Source: UBA7330 sp043554545
GTDB taxonomy: Bacteria > Bacteroidota > Bacteroidia > Cytophagales > Cyclobacteriaceae
Direction of reading: 5' to 3'
Assembly (NCBI GenBank): GCA_043554545.1
Contig: CP121337.1
Coordinates: 1,922,001-1,986,000, forward strand
Length of the DNA stretch: 64,000 bases
Shown one piece after another: positions 53,294 through 62,487 of the stretch. The notes under the pieces were generated by a model that was given only the letters and a program-made list of their open reading frames with translations, was not told the origin of the DNA and made no database searches. Within the stretch, counting starts at the first letter, position 1. Each line of letters opens with the position of its first letter. Position numbers and translations under genes: made by a program.

Positions 53294-54187
53294 ATGAAAA
53301 TTAGCCAAACTATCACATTGTCAGATGGAAGAATTCTGGAATATGCTGAATATGGTGATTCGGCAGGATATCCGGTCTGCTATTTTCATGGTGGACAAGA
53401 GAGCAGGCTTTCTTCCCAGTTTATGGATACCATCGCTAGAGAATTAGCCATTCGAATCATATCACCCGACAGGCCAGGTATTGGTATCTCAACTTTTCAA
53501 CCAGACCGCCAGTTTATAGATTGGGGCCATGACATGAAGCAGCTTGCTGATGCCCTTAAGTTATCACAGTATTCCGTATTTGGACTTTCCGGAGGTGCTC
53601 CACATGTGCTATCCTGTATCTTGTCTGATTCCTCCAGAATCTCATGTGCATCGATCATTTCTGGTGCTGCCCCCTATCAGTACAAAGGTTCATTAAAAGG
53701 TATGTGGTTTCCTGTTAAGCTAATCCATTGGCTAGCTACCTGGAAAAATGACAAGCAATTGAGAAAGATCATAAAAGATGATTTTAAAAGCCTGACGAGC
53801 CATCCGGAAAAACGCATCAAGCAATTTCAGCGATTCCTGCCAAAGCCTGATAGAATACTTATGATCAAACAACCTGAACATGGTTGGGCTTTCATCGAAG
53901 GTAGCAAAGAGAGTTATCGACAGGGTATCGAAGCAGTTGTCCAGGAATGGAAATGCTACGTATCTGACTGGCAAATGAAATTGGATAACATTACCATACC
54001 CATCAATTTGTGGTATGGGTCTTCTGACAAAATGGCTCCTAAATACCGGGGTCAATACTATCAGCGTGAACTGCCAGATGCTAAACTCAATATTATTAAG
54101 AATGAAGGGCACTTTTCCTTAATCAGGAATCACCTGGAAGCAATATTGACAGAGCTAAAACCAACTTCACTATATAAGCTTACATAA
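53294..54187 (+). CDS. Alpha/beta hydrolase
   Basis: A 297-residue cytoplasmic hydrolase with VCYFHGGQESRLSSQ (oxyanion loop), SPDRPGIGIS, the nucleophile serine in FGLSGGAPHVLSC and the histidine in NEGHFSLIRNH. The family (hydrolases related to proline iminopeptidase/haloalkane dehalogenase) covers many substrates; none can be assigned. It stands alone, between the DUF423 and YwbE genes, both on the opposite strand. Confidence 0.88.
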   Translation: MKISQTITLSDGRILEYAEYGDSAGYPVCYFHGGQESRLSSQFMDTIARELAIRIISPDRPGIGISTFQPDRQFIDWGHDMKQLADALKLSQYSVFGLSGGAPHVLSCILSDSSRISCASIISGAAPYQYKGSLKGMWFPVKLIHWLATWKNDKQLRKIIKDDFKSLTSHPEKRIKQFQRFLPKPDRILMIKQPEHGWAFIEGSKESYRQGIEAVVQEWKCYVSDWQMKLDNITIPINLWYGSSDKMAPKYRGQYYQRELPDAKLNIIKNEGHFSLIRNHLEAILTELKPTSLYKLT

Positions 54188-54356
54188 TTCAACACAATCG
54201 ATTCTATTTATGTTCATATAACTTACTATAAAACAATTAGTTATATTTTAATAATTAAACCTATTATTTCAACATTTTGTTAAGTTCTAATAATGGTTTT
54301 TGGTACCTTAATAAATCCATTAAATAAGCTATTTGAAATGATTTAGACTCAAAATA

Positions 54357-54557
54357 CTAATCCTCTAAAATCGCTTTGACCCTACCTACCTCTCCTGTCT
54401 CCTGTCGTACTTTGATGCCATGTGGATGGTTTGCTGACTTTGTGAGGATCTGTGAAACGGATCCTCGGGTGAGTTCACCAGTACGCTGATGATGCTTCTC
54501 CACGATGTCTACTTCTGTTCCTATCTGTATTTTACTGCGTTGGGTTCCTTCGCTCAT
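54357..54557 (-). CDS. ywbE: YwbE family small protein
   Basis: The 66-residue product (IQIGTEVDIVEKHHQRTGEL, RGSVSQILTKSANHPHGIKV) matches the YwbE/DUF2196 family of Bacillus and many other bacteria, including the internal HPHGIKVR segment. It is a small cytoplasmic protein of unknown function. It has an ordinary start and stop and no close operon partner. Confidence 0.9.
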   Translation of the reverse strand: MSEGTQRSKIQIGTEVDIVEKHHQRTGELTRGSVSQILTKSANHPHGIKVRQETGEVGRVKAILED

Positions 54558-54799
54558 GATTGAGATATAATATATTGAAGGATAATGCTAATCAATATTT
54601 GTTAATTCATTGAATCACCTTAACGAAATAATACAGAGTTTCTCGTTCAGACCTAATAAGCAATTTAAATACTAAAAATATTTCCCTCATTAATTTCTGT
54701 GTCTTGTCAGGCTCAATAAACTTATTTTGAGTCCTAGAGAATATTCAGGCAGAAATAATTGAGTTGTTCTTTTAGGTAACTTTAACATAAAAAATTGAC

Positions 54800-55507
54800 A
54801 TGTCTGATTCAAGCAATCATTATCTGGATAACCATTATATTCAACGAAGCAATTGGTTAAGAGCCGCCGTACTAGGCGCCAATGATGGCATTTTGTCCAC
54901 TGCCAGCCTCGCCATTGGCATGGCTGCTGCCAGTGATCTGAGAGAGCCTATTGTGTTAGCCACGTTAGCGGGTCTTGTTGCCGGTTCACTGTCTATGGCT
55001 GCCGGTGAATATGTTTCTGTTAGTTCACAAACAGATATAGAAGACGCAGACATAGAACGGGAAAAGAAAGAGTTGGAAGATATGCCAGAACTTGAACTCC
55101 AACTACTAGCGAAGATATACGAGCAAAGAGGGCTAAAAAGTGAAACCGCCATGTTGGTAGCCCAAGAATTAACTGAGCAAGACCCTCTTGCCGCCCATGT
55201 GAGGGACGAGCTAGGGATTAACGAAACTAGCAAAGCAAATCCCATACAGGCTGCATTTGCCTCTGGTGCTGCATTCACTGTTGGCGGTGTATTGCCATTT
55301 TTAATAGTGATTTTTTCACCCTTGGCTCACATGGAGTATTCCCTCTACGGTTATGCTATAGTATGCTTGATTCTATTAGGTGCCCTGGCGGCTAAAGCAG
55401 GTGGTTCAAGCATCCACAAGGCGGTTATCAGGATTACTTTTTGGGGATCGGTAGCCATGGGCCTGACTGCACTAGTGGGTTGGTGGTTTGGGGTTAATCT
55501 TGGGTAG
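54800..55507 (+). CDS. VIT1/CCC1-family iron/manganese transporter
   Basis: The 235-residue membrane protein begins NHYIQRSNWLRAAVLGANDG and carries ILSTASLAIGMAAAS, a typical VIT1/CCC1 start, then MAAGEYVSVSSQTDIEDAD and a charged middle (the cytosolic metal-binding region with EREKKELEDMPELEL) before the remaining three helices. Family members move Fe2+ or Mn2+ out of the cytosol. A TAACTTTA box lies 24 nt upstream of the ATG. Confidence 0.9.
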   Translation: MSDSSNHYLDNHYIQRSNWLRAAVLGANDGILSTASLAIGMAAASDLREPIVLATLAGLVAGSLSMAAGEYVSVSSQTDIEDADIEREKKELEDMPELELQLLAKIYEQRGLKSETAMLVAQELTEQDPLAAHVRDELGINETSKANPIQAAFASGAAFTVGGVLPFLIVIFSPLAHMEYSLYGYAIVCLILLGALAAKAGGSSIHKAVIRITFWGSVAMGLTALVGWWFGVNLG

Positions 55508-55736
55508 GGGATCAAACACATTTGTGATGACTATCCGTTCCAATTGTTTGAAATTATTTAATTCAGCTTCTTTTTTAGAAAGCCAGGCTTCATAGCTTTT
55601 CCAGTCTCTCCTAAGAAGTGAAAATGGCTAAATTTATTTTCACTTGATTGACCCTTAGCTAAGCAATTCACATCTTAGCCACTACTATGGTTCCTACATA
55701 TAGATTTCTTAACTTGCTGATTTCCAATAGTATTTC

Positions 55737-56975
55737 ATGAGTATATTCAATATCATAACGATTTTAATTATCCTTTCGGCGGTCTTTGCTTTTATCAATA
55801 CGCGAATTCTGAAACTCCCTTTTACTATCGGTCTGATGATCATTGCCATTGTCTTTACTGTTGGTATTACCATTCTTGGCAGTTTTAACCATTATATTCT
55901 TGATGAAGCCCGGCTAATGATCCAATCCGTGGATTTTGAAACGGCGCTACTCGATATCATGCTGAGTTTCCTGTTGTTTGCAGGGGCACTGCATACCAAA
56001 CTCGATGCACTCAAAAGACAGAAGGGTCCTATTGCCTTGTTTGCCACTATTGGAATCGTACTCTCTACTTTTTTGATTGGAGCGATGATGTACTATCTAT
56101 TTATGGCTTTCAGCTATCCAATTGATTTTATCTATTGCCTGCTTTTTGGTGCGCTGATTTCCCCTACCGACCCCATTGCTGTATTGGGTATTTTAAAAGA
56201 GGCCAATGCCCCAAAAAAGCTTGAGACCAAAATTGTGGGTGAGTCACTTTTTAATGATGGTGTAGGTGTGGTGGTTTTCATTGTCATTTTTAAGGTTGCT
56301 GAACAAGGGCTGGATTCGATGAGTATTGGAGATGTAGGATTATTGTTTGTGACAGAAGTTGCTGGCGGACTCATCCTGGGCTTACTGGCGGGATGGATTG
56401 CTTTTCAATCGATGAAAGTCATTGATAATTATGAAACTGAGGTCATCATTACCCTGGCACTAGTCATGGGCATTTCTGCCATAGCCCATTACTTACATGT
56501 GTCCGGACCACTCGGTGTCGTAGTAGCAGGGATCTTTCTGGGCAATAAGGCCCCAACGATTGCCTGGTCTGAAAATACACATACGTATGTAGAGAAATTC
56601 TGGGAACTCATTGACGTCCTGCTTAATGCTGTTTTATTCGTGTTAATAGGACTTGAGTTACTGGTTGTTTCGATGAATGGGAAATATCTATTGTTTGGTC
56701 TTTTGGCGATACCTATTGCACTTTTAGCCAGATTCATCGCCCTCTCAGGACCCATAGCATTTTTTAAAAACCGACTAGACTTTATCCCAAAAACGAACCT
56801 GATCATGACCTGGGGAGGTATCCGTGGTGGTATATCGATTGCATTGGTTTTGTCTCTGGCACCACAAATGAATCGGGAGCTTTTCCTGACCATCACTTAC
56901 GTGATTGTGGTCTTCTCGATTATCGCTCAGGGGTTAACTATCGGGCCTTTGGTAAAACGGGTTTTAAAGGTCTAG
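55737..56975 (+). CDS. CPA1-type cation:proton antiporter (NhaP-like)
   Basis: The 412-residue protein has about 12 membrane segments and the CPA1 signatures: FGALISPTDPIAVLGILKEA and GESLFNDGVGVVVF (the ND motif that binds the ion) and LIMTWGGIRGGISIALVLSL near the end. It would exchange Na+ or K+ for protons. A degraded copy of the last third lies at 61996-62314. It is 229 nt behind the VIT gene. Confidence 0.93.
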   Translation: MSIFNIITILIILSAVFAFINTRILKLPFTIGLMIIAIVFTVGITILGSFNHYILDEARLMIQSVDFETALLDIMLSFLLFAGALHTKLDALKRQKGPIALFATIGIVLSTFLIGAMMYYLFMAFSYPIDFIYCLLFGALISPTDPIAVLGILKEANAPKKLETKIVGESLFNDGVGVVVFIVIFKVAEQGLDSMSIGDVGLLFVTEVAGGLILGLLAGWIAFQSMKVIDNYETEVIITLALVMGISAIAHYLHVSGPLGVVVAGIFLGNKAPTIAWSENTHTYVEKFWELIDVLLNAVLFVLIGLELLVVSMNGKYLLFGLLAIPIALLARFIALSGPIAFFKNRLDFIPKTNLIMTWGGIRGGISIALVLSLAPQMNRELFLTITYVIVVFSIIAQGLTIGPLVKRVLKV

Positions 56976-57117
56976 CGGTTAACAACCTTTTCAATTAGCT
57001 TGGTTTTAGGATCATATTATCCTCACAGTACTCTTTGGGTAATTTGACCAGGCGAGACTTCATTGCCATATAATCTTTTGCTTGTGAACTTTCTCTGTTC
57101 CCCTGGGTTCTTTCACA

Positions 57118-57444
57118 ATGGAGATCTTTAAATCCTTATCTGCCAGAGCCTATTACAGTACTTACAGAAGAAAATTTGCCCATTATTATGATGTCTACTA
57201 TACGAATACTGATAAGATTGACCGGATCATGATAGATAGTCTTCAAAAAGGGTTTAAACCGGAGGATGTGCTATCCACATTGGATCAGACCTGGAAAGAT
57301 TGTATTCAAAGAGAAAAAGATTATCAGGACCATGATGGAGAGTCTATCACTTCCCATGAAGCCTATTTCGAATTGTACCTGCGCAATGTCCTTCGTAAGA
57401 TCCTGGTATTTGATGAGTTTGATCGTGTGTTTTCAGTTGTGTAG
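57118..57444 (+). CDS. Hypothetical small protein (108 aa)
   Basis: A single frame of 108 codons with ordinary codon use and no overlapping alternative. The sequence (YYSTYRRKFAHYYDVYYTNT, RNVLRKILVFDEFDRVFSVV) is rich in tyrosine and charged residues and predicted helical. No family is recognised. It follows the antiporter by 143 nt on the same strand. Confidence 0.6.
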   Translation: MEIFKSLSARAYYSTYRRKFAHYYDVYYTNTDKIDRIMIDSLQKGFKPEDVLSTLDQTWKDCIQREKDYQDHDGESITSHEAYFELYLRNVLRKILVFDEFDRVFSVV

Positions 57445-57505
57445 TGGAGTAGTATTAGTCGGTGTAGCAATTTTACTAATAAGGTTTTTCTGATAATGAA
57501 AAGAT

Positions 57506-57735
57506 CTATTTGGAATCCTCTTTATTTATCCATTTCCACCAGCCAAAGTTCTCTCCCATGCTCGACATCATATCTAAGGAGTAGTGCCACTTATTAAAGG
57601 CTGTAAAGAATAGTGATCCTTTGTATCCAATGGCATCACCCTAACCCTCCCTGAGATCCTCTACCAGGTAAGGAGTTTGGACTACTTTGCAGCTACTGAA
57701 AGTAATTGATACGATGAAAAAAACAGAAATTTCAA
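57506..57735 (-). pseudogene. Small lipoprotein gene, frameshifted
   Basis: Manual translation of the minus strand shows a signal-like start (KFLFF, frame change at the T7 run near 57720, then VSITFSSCKVVQTPYLVEDL) with lipobox FSSC. After a TAG the same frame continues GDAIGYKGSLFFTAFNKWHY and SLDMMSSMGENFGWWKW, ending INKEDSK at 57506-57508. Only a TTG is available as start. It lies 33 nt behind the 718-residue gene, so it is the damaged third member of that operon. Confidence 0.55.
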
Positions 57736-57768
57736 GTCTTTGGACACATCAGAACCAGATCGATGCCG

Positions 57769-59925
57769 TCAAAGTCCAAACGGATCGGGATTATGGTTAA
57801 CAAGCCATTCGTTCCACTTGTTGATATCTTCACCTTCCCTGAATAGCCAATACGAGCCACCACCGGTTTGTAGGCGTAATGGTAAATTATCCTTTTTTGA
57901 AATCCATACGTTCAGATAATAACCATCACTTTCTTCTGGTGAATACATGCCTTCAATTGACACCGTCGGGTTATCCGGACGATCCATAAATTTCAGTTGC
58001 ACTTTGTAAGTACTTACCTGTTCATTGAGAAAGTCAATCGCTTCCTCTCCCAAAACCTCTATGGCAACTTTATTGAAGACAGGCTTAATTGAGTGATCCC
58101 CTCCAAAAACAGACCCTTCATAATTCGTCAGATAAAGTTCATTCTGGTATCCGGATTTTAAATTCATGGCCGGAAGGGCCGCAAGCACAAAGGTATAATC
58201 TATAAGACCTTCCATACCGGCAAGTTTTCTTTCGAAAGACTCATCTTCTTCATCCACGAGTCCTACAGTCATTTGGTCTCCTTCATAGTTAAATGAAATC
58301 ATGATATCACCGTTACTTCCGGGCCTGTGATGAGTCGATTTGACAAGGTTCCCCTGCTGATTAACAGTCATGTCTATCCAGAATCGGTCTGAATAATTAG
58401 CATCACCCGTGGTCCCAAATAAATCGTCAGGTTCCTTCTCCCCCTCTCTTTTTAGTTGTTCCTGATAGACAATCATTTCAGCAATGTCATCATCTTCGCC
58501 ATAATAATATTTCATGATGCCTTCTGCATATGCTTGAGGATTATCTCCATCGATGTTTTTAACATTAAGTTCTTTCGCCTTACCCTTCCACCAATCAAGT
58601 GACTTTTCTTGAATGTCCCTCCAGTTTGTGAAAACATCATAGGTAAAATCAAAAAGCTTTTGGGCATTCTTTCCAGCTTTATCTTTCATCTCCTGATATT
58701 TTGCCTTCACCAGAAGATCCTTAATATTCGACTTTTTCTCAGTGATTGTATTTCCTTCAACAGTGAAGGAAAGTCCTTCAAGCCGGTTATTGATGAGCTT
58801 GAAACTTCTGAAATTATTCGGATTAACTGACAGTGACTGCGAAGCAGGAAGCTCATTTCTCCCGATAATGCGCTCAGGTACTTCATACTTAGGAGCATAA
58901 GTACAATATTGTAAGGCCTCACTGAGATCATTATAGTCTAAGATCAATGATGGTTCGTTGATTGTGTAGATCTTCGTACCCTCGATGGTCTTCTGCAGCA
59001 TATCTTCAGTCAGGGTCATCCGGGAAATATCCGGATCTGCATCTTCTATAGGCGCAAGAATCACCTGATCATATCTGGATTCGCCTTCCCAGGACTTCAC
59101 ACGATAAATGTTGAATGTAATGTCTTCTTCAGATAAAGATTCAAACTCATAAATATCATAAGATTCAGGATCGAAATAGCCACTTCTGGTATCACTGCCT
59201 GCTGGCAATGGCACAAAATCCTCTGTTGCAGAAAACGCATATGAGGCTTTTTGATATGCCATTAATCCCACCTCTGGAAAGAAAAAGACATTATAAGGAT
59301 CATTAGTCTCCTCATCTTTCACAACCAATGGAGAAGGTCTGGCTTCCACATGCAGCACCAGCTGGTAGGCATCATCATACTCAAGTATCGAATTGAAGTC
59401 CAGTTTATAATCATTCCCGGATTTATCTAAAGTATGCGTCATAATTGATAGGTCCGTTGAAACTATAGCTCTTCGGTAATCGCTGGAAAAATCCTCGTTA
59501 CATTCAAACAAAGAAATACTCAAATGGTCTCGAAGGAAATTGTAGTTTCCCTCCTCATCAAATAACAGACTTAATGTCATCATGCTTCCAAGAGTACCTC
59601 TTCGAAATACTTCCTCTACCGTGATATCCAGGTAATCGGGAATAACCGGCGCCACCCCAAAAAGCGGAAAGTGAACGGAATGAGCATCTCCCTCATCTAC
59701 CAAGAGTACTTCAGGAAAATAAATGATAATGGAACCAGAAGGGGTGATGAACTTCACAAAGTTGGGATCTGATTCATTGCCAAAAGAAAGATCTTTAGGA
59801 ATCATTTCGGATGGAACCATTTCCGTAGCGTAGTCTTCAGCAGCCTCTTCAACTGCGACCTGACCAAAGGACGAAAATGAAAGAATAATTAATAAGGATA
59901 AAACGCAGGCAGAGGTAATCTTCAT
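57769..59925 (-). CDS. Large secreted protein of unknown function (718 aa)
   Basis: The protein starts with a signal peptide (ACVLSLLIILSFSSFGQ). No known domain is recognised. The N-terminal half is beta-rich (FVKFITPSGSIIIYFPEVLL), with long acidic loops and a helical centre near residues 400-450 (LVKAKYQEMKDKAGKNAQKL). The C-terminal third has VSIEGMYSPEESDGYYLNVW. It forms an operon with the 251-residue gene (13-nt gap) and the broken lipoprotein; it may be a surface or periplasmic structural protein. Confidence 0.78.
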   Translation of the reverse strand: MKITSACVLSLLIILSFSSFGQVAVEEAAEDYATEMVPSEMIPKDLSFGNESDPNFVKFITPSGSIIIYFPEVLLVDEGDAHSVHFPLFGVAPVIPDYLDITVEEVFRRGTLGSMMTLSLLFDEEGNYNFLRDHLSISLFECNEDFSSDYRRAIVSTDLSIMTHTLDKSGNDYKLDFNSILEYDDAYQLVLHVEARPSPLVVKDEETNDPYNVFFFPEVGLMAYQKASYAFSATEDFVPLPAGSDTRSGYFDPESYDIYEFESLSEEDITFNIYRVKSWEGESRYDQVILAPIEDADPDISRMTLTEDMLQKTIEGTKIYTINEPSLILDYNDLSEALQYCTYAPKYEVPERIIGRNELPASQSLSVNPNNFRSFKLINNRLEGLSFTVEGNTITEKKSNIKDLLVKAKYQEMKDKAGKNAQKLFDFTYDVFTNWRDIQEKSLDWWKGKAKELNVKNIDGDNPQAYAEGIMKYYYGEDDDIAEMIVYQEQLKREGEKEPDDLFGTTGDANYSDRFWIDMTVNQQGNLVKSTHHRPGSNGDIMISFNYEGDQMTVGLVDEEDESFERKLAGMEGLIDYTFVLAALPAMNLKSGYQNELYLTNYEGSVFGGDHSIKPVFNKVAIEVLGEEAIDFLNEQVSTYKVQLKFMDRPDNPTVSIEGMYSPEESDGYYLNVWISKKDNLPLRLQTGGGSYWLFREGEDINKWNEWLVNHNPDPFGL

Positions 59926-59938
59926 GAAATTGAGAAAT

Positions 59939-60694
59939 TTAGTCTTGAAAGAAATAAAATGATGCTTCTTTGGGCATCTTCTTCAGGGTGTGATAATTAA
60001 TTTTCGAAGCATAGGTCTTGTTAGCACTGTCCGTATAGATATCAGCATATTCATACTTGACCAGGTTCCACCCCTTCTTAAAATCCAGGTCATATGAGGT
60101 GACCTGATCATAGACATCTGTTTCTTTTTGTGTCAGCGTATAGCTTTTTACGATACACTCCCCTTTAACTGATGCAGGCTCTTCAAAATAATACCAATCA
60201 AGTACGTACCCTTTGCTGGCACTTCCTTGCTCATAAGAAAGGATCGCAGTGGCAAAATTCTTGCTATTCGAGGCTGCCATGTAGCCATACCGCTTTTTTT
60301 CTTTGAGGTCGACGATCATAAATGCATTCTGAGAAGTCAGATTGAGTAGCGGCTGATCTCCATTCTCTATTTGTACAGTGCTGTTTTCACAGTTCCCAAA
60401 AGCATCGGCTACCATTCTTAGACTGATAGAAAAACCACCTTGCTTATTATTTTCCATAGAAGCGGTCATCTGTTCCAGATAGTTAGTAGGTGGTTCAATT
60501 TGAAATGATCCGTTGGCGGATATTGAACCAATGATCTTTGGTTCCATCATTCCCACCATGATATCAGCATCCTGACCTACATAGTCATTTAGCTTGCCTT
60601 TGATTGTTTTCTGACCATAAACATTAACCGATGTAAACACATAAAAAAATAGGCATAGCATAATCAGGAGCAATGAGTATTGATTTTTTCCCAT
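59939..60694 (-). CDS. Secreted protein of unknown function (251 aa)
   Basis: A signal peptide (LLLIMLCLFFYVFTSVNVYG) precedes a beta-rich protein with QKTIKGKLNDYVGQDADIMV, GSISANGSFQIEPP and YEQGSASKGYVLDWYYFEEP. I know no family for it. It is the first gene of the operon with the 718-residue protein. The AraC regulator lies 101 nt upstream on the same strand and could control the group. Confidence 0.75.
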   Translation of the reverse strand: MGKNQYSLLLIMLCLFFYVFTSVNVYGQKTIKGKLNDYVGQDADIMVGMMEPKIIGSISANGSFQIEPPTNYLEQMTASMENNKQGGFSISLRMVADAFGNCENSTVQIENGDQPLLNLTSQNAFMIVDLKEKKRYGYMAASNSKNFATAILSYEQGSASKGYVLDWYYFEEPASVKGECIVKSYTLTQKETDVYDQVTSYDLDFKKGWNLVKYEYADIYTDSANKTYASKINYHTLKKMPKEASFYFFQD

Positions 60695-60794
60695 GGTTCA
60701 ATATTTGTTGGAGGTGCTTAATTGAAGTGATTTGTGATTTATAGCACAAACCCTAAAATAGATTACCTGAGGATAAAAAAATTGTAAAAATCAG

Positions 60795-61649
60795 TCAGTC
60801 TCTCATCCTGCTAAGAAAAGTGCGTAAAAAACTGTCATTTGATCTCACAAAAGCCATTGGATTCATCCCAAGATACTTTTGAAAGTCATGTATGAAGTGT
60901 GCCTGATCAAAATATCCACAATTCAATGCAATCTGATTCAGTTTATCCTCTTTTTGTTCTACAAGAAGCTCGAGGATGTTGTTAAACTGGACAATTTTTG
61001 CAAAGTACTTCGGCGAAAGACCTACCTTTTTCAGAAATTCTCTCCTGAGTTTGCTTGAGGATATTTCCCGTGTTCGAATGACATCTTTGATTCTGATATT
61101 ACCCTGATTAGCTATGAAGTCATATATAATGTCATCTATTATGCCACAGTCTACCTCAGGTTTTTCTTTTTGGATAATATAATTCGCCAGGATATTAATA
61201 ATCTCGTCTTTATTATCATCAGGCTGGATTTGATTCAGGATTGCACTACAACCCGCTGCATCGACCTCATACAGATCCATGATATCATCAGTAAGTCTAT
61301 CTGAAGGAGTTCCGAAAAGCTTGAAAAAACCCGTAGGCTTCAATTGAAATCCGATGAGACCAAAATCGGATTCGGGAATCAGGATTGGTGCTTCCGTCTT
61401 AAGCTGACCACCAATAAATATTTTTGGCTTATTGTCATATGTTCTGTCTTGAAACTTTACTGTGATTGGAGACCCGATAACATAACTGATAAATACCCCT
61501 CCAACGGGTGGTATGGAGATCTGATGTTCGATATCTGATGGAGCGTAGCCATAGAGTATCCGGTCTACATAGGTGCTGATTCGATGATCTGGTGGGTATT
61601 GTTCATAATGAATATCATCTCTCTGTTGGTCTGTGGTATTTAGCGGCAT
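60795..61649 (-). CDS. AraC-family transcriptional regulator with DUF6597-like N-terminus
   Basis: The 284-residue protein has an N-terminal sensing region of DUF6597 type (YEQYPPDHRISTYVDRILYG, FGLIGFQLKPTGFFKLFG) and a C-terminal AraC-type helix-turn-helix (RTREISSSKLRREFLKKVGL; CGYFDQAHFIHDFQKYLGMN). It is the nearest regulator to the secreted-protein operon at 57506-60694, on the same strand and just upstream. It probably senses a small molecule. Confidence 0.88.
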   Translation of the reverse strand: MPLNTTDQQRDDIHYEQYPPDHRISTYVDRILYGYAPSDIEHQISIPPVGGVFISYVIGSPITVKFQDRTYDNKPKIFIGGQLKTEAPILIPESDFGLIGFQLKPTGFFKLFGTPSDRLTDDIMDLYEVDAAGCSAILNQIQPDDNKDEIINILANYIIQKEKPEVDCGIIDDIIYDFIANQGNIRIKDVIRTREISSSKLRREFLKKVGLSPKYFAKIVQFNNILELLVEQKEDKLNQIALNCGYFDQAHFIHDFQKYLGMNPMAFVRSNDSFLRTFLSRMRD

Positions 61650-61767
61650 AAAAAATTAGATCAATTATAAAAACAACCAAAAACTTGTGCTTATGTTAAT
61701 ATCAAAGATCTAAACCCCATAGCTACTTAAAGGTAGTATACAATAGTATTAATGCGGATCGGAATTG

Positions 61768-61995
61768 AACCTGAAACATGTAATAGAAAATCTATTCCAG
61801 ACATAAAGCACTTTGAAATGGCGAATCGCCGCCCGGACCCTTAACGTAATTTTGTTGAATCACCATAGCGCATCGCCTTCGGTAGGTCTATGGCGACCGA
61901 TGGGTGCTGTCGGGCGCCGATTCGGTATCATGAACATAAGTGCCTCATTCTTTGGATTTTAGGCCTTCATCACGATTCCTCTTACATAATACAGG
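61768..61995 (+). pseudogene. Copy of the membrane-gene remnant, with a palindromic insertion
   Basis: This stretch matches the minus strand of 36849-37033 from AACCTGAAA through AATAGAAAATCTATTCCAGA and CATAAAGCACTTTGAAATGG to CGGTATCATGAACATAAGTG and TTTGGATTTTAGGCCTTCAT. Stops interrupt the frame several times. At about 61862-61918 there is extra GC-rich DNA, with CCATAG at 61863-61868 and CTATGG at 61888-61893, not present in the other copy. It is followed without gap by the antiporter fragment. Confidence 0.65.
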
Positions 61996-62314
61996 TTGAG
62001 TTACTGGTAGTTTTGATGAATAGGAGATACCTCCTGTTTGGTCTATTGCGATACCTATTGCACTGTTTTTCAGATTCATCAGCCCCTCAGGACCCTTAGC
62101 ACTTTTAAAAACCGACTAGAATTCATCCTAAAAACAAACCTGATTATGACCTGTGGAGGTATCCGGGGCGGTATATCGATTGCATTGGCTTTGTCCCTGG
62201 TACCCAAGATGAATTGAGCGTTTTTCCTGACCATCACTTACATGATTGTGGTCTTCTCGATCATCGTTCAGGGATTGACGATAGGGTCATTAATCAGGAA
62301 AGTATTTTAAAGGT
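61996..62314 (+). pseudogene. 3' fragment of a CPA1 antiporter gene, degraded
   Basis: The DNA corresponds to 56653-56972 of the intact antiporter gene: TTGAGTTACTGGTAGTTTTG, then TTGGTCTATTGCGATACCTA, CTCAGGACCCTTAGCACTTT, ATGACCTGTGGAGGTATCCG and CATTGTGATCATCATCGT-like blocks agree. TTTTCTGACCATCACTTACAT is also shared in part. It has frameshifts and stops and no 5' two thirds. It is directly fused to the membrane-gene remnant at 61995, which shows a recombination join. Confidence 0.85.
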
Positions 62315-62397
62315 CAGGAGGAGAATGATTGACCAAGAGATCAGTTAACTGAACTTTGAGTTAAAGCTCTAGTTAAGTTGCAAAAATGCCTGTATAA

Positions 62398-62434
62398 AAA
62401 AATGCATCACCCGAGGTGATGCATTTTTTTATAC
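62398..62434. terminator. Bidirectional rho-independent terminator
   Basis: A strong 10-bp stem, ATGCATCACC/GGTGATGCAT with a short CGA-type loop (62402-62423), has seven T on the plus side and AAAAAAA on the other, so it can end transcripts from both directions. It follows the CHRD gene on the minus strand (54 nt after its stop). Confidence 0.85.
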
Positions 62435-62487
62435 AATTTTTGAATAGAAGCTAGCGCACTTCTATCCATTAAATTCCTTTCGGTTTA

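Noticed and set aside
61741..61800. tRNA-like look of GAATTGAACCTGAAAC
   Set aside because: No cloverleaf arms could be paired; the stretch belongs to the duplicated membrane-gene remnant.
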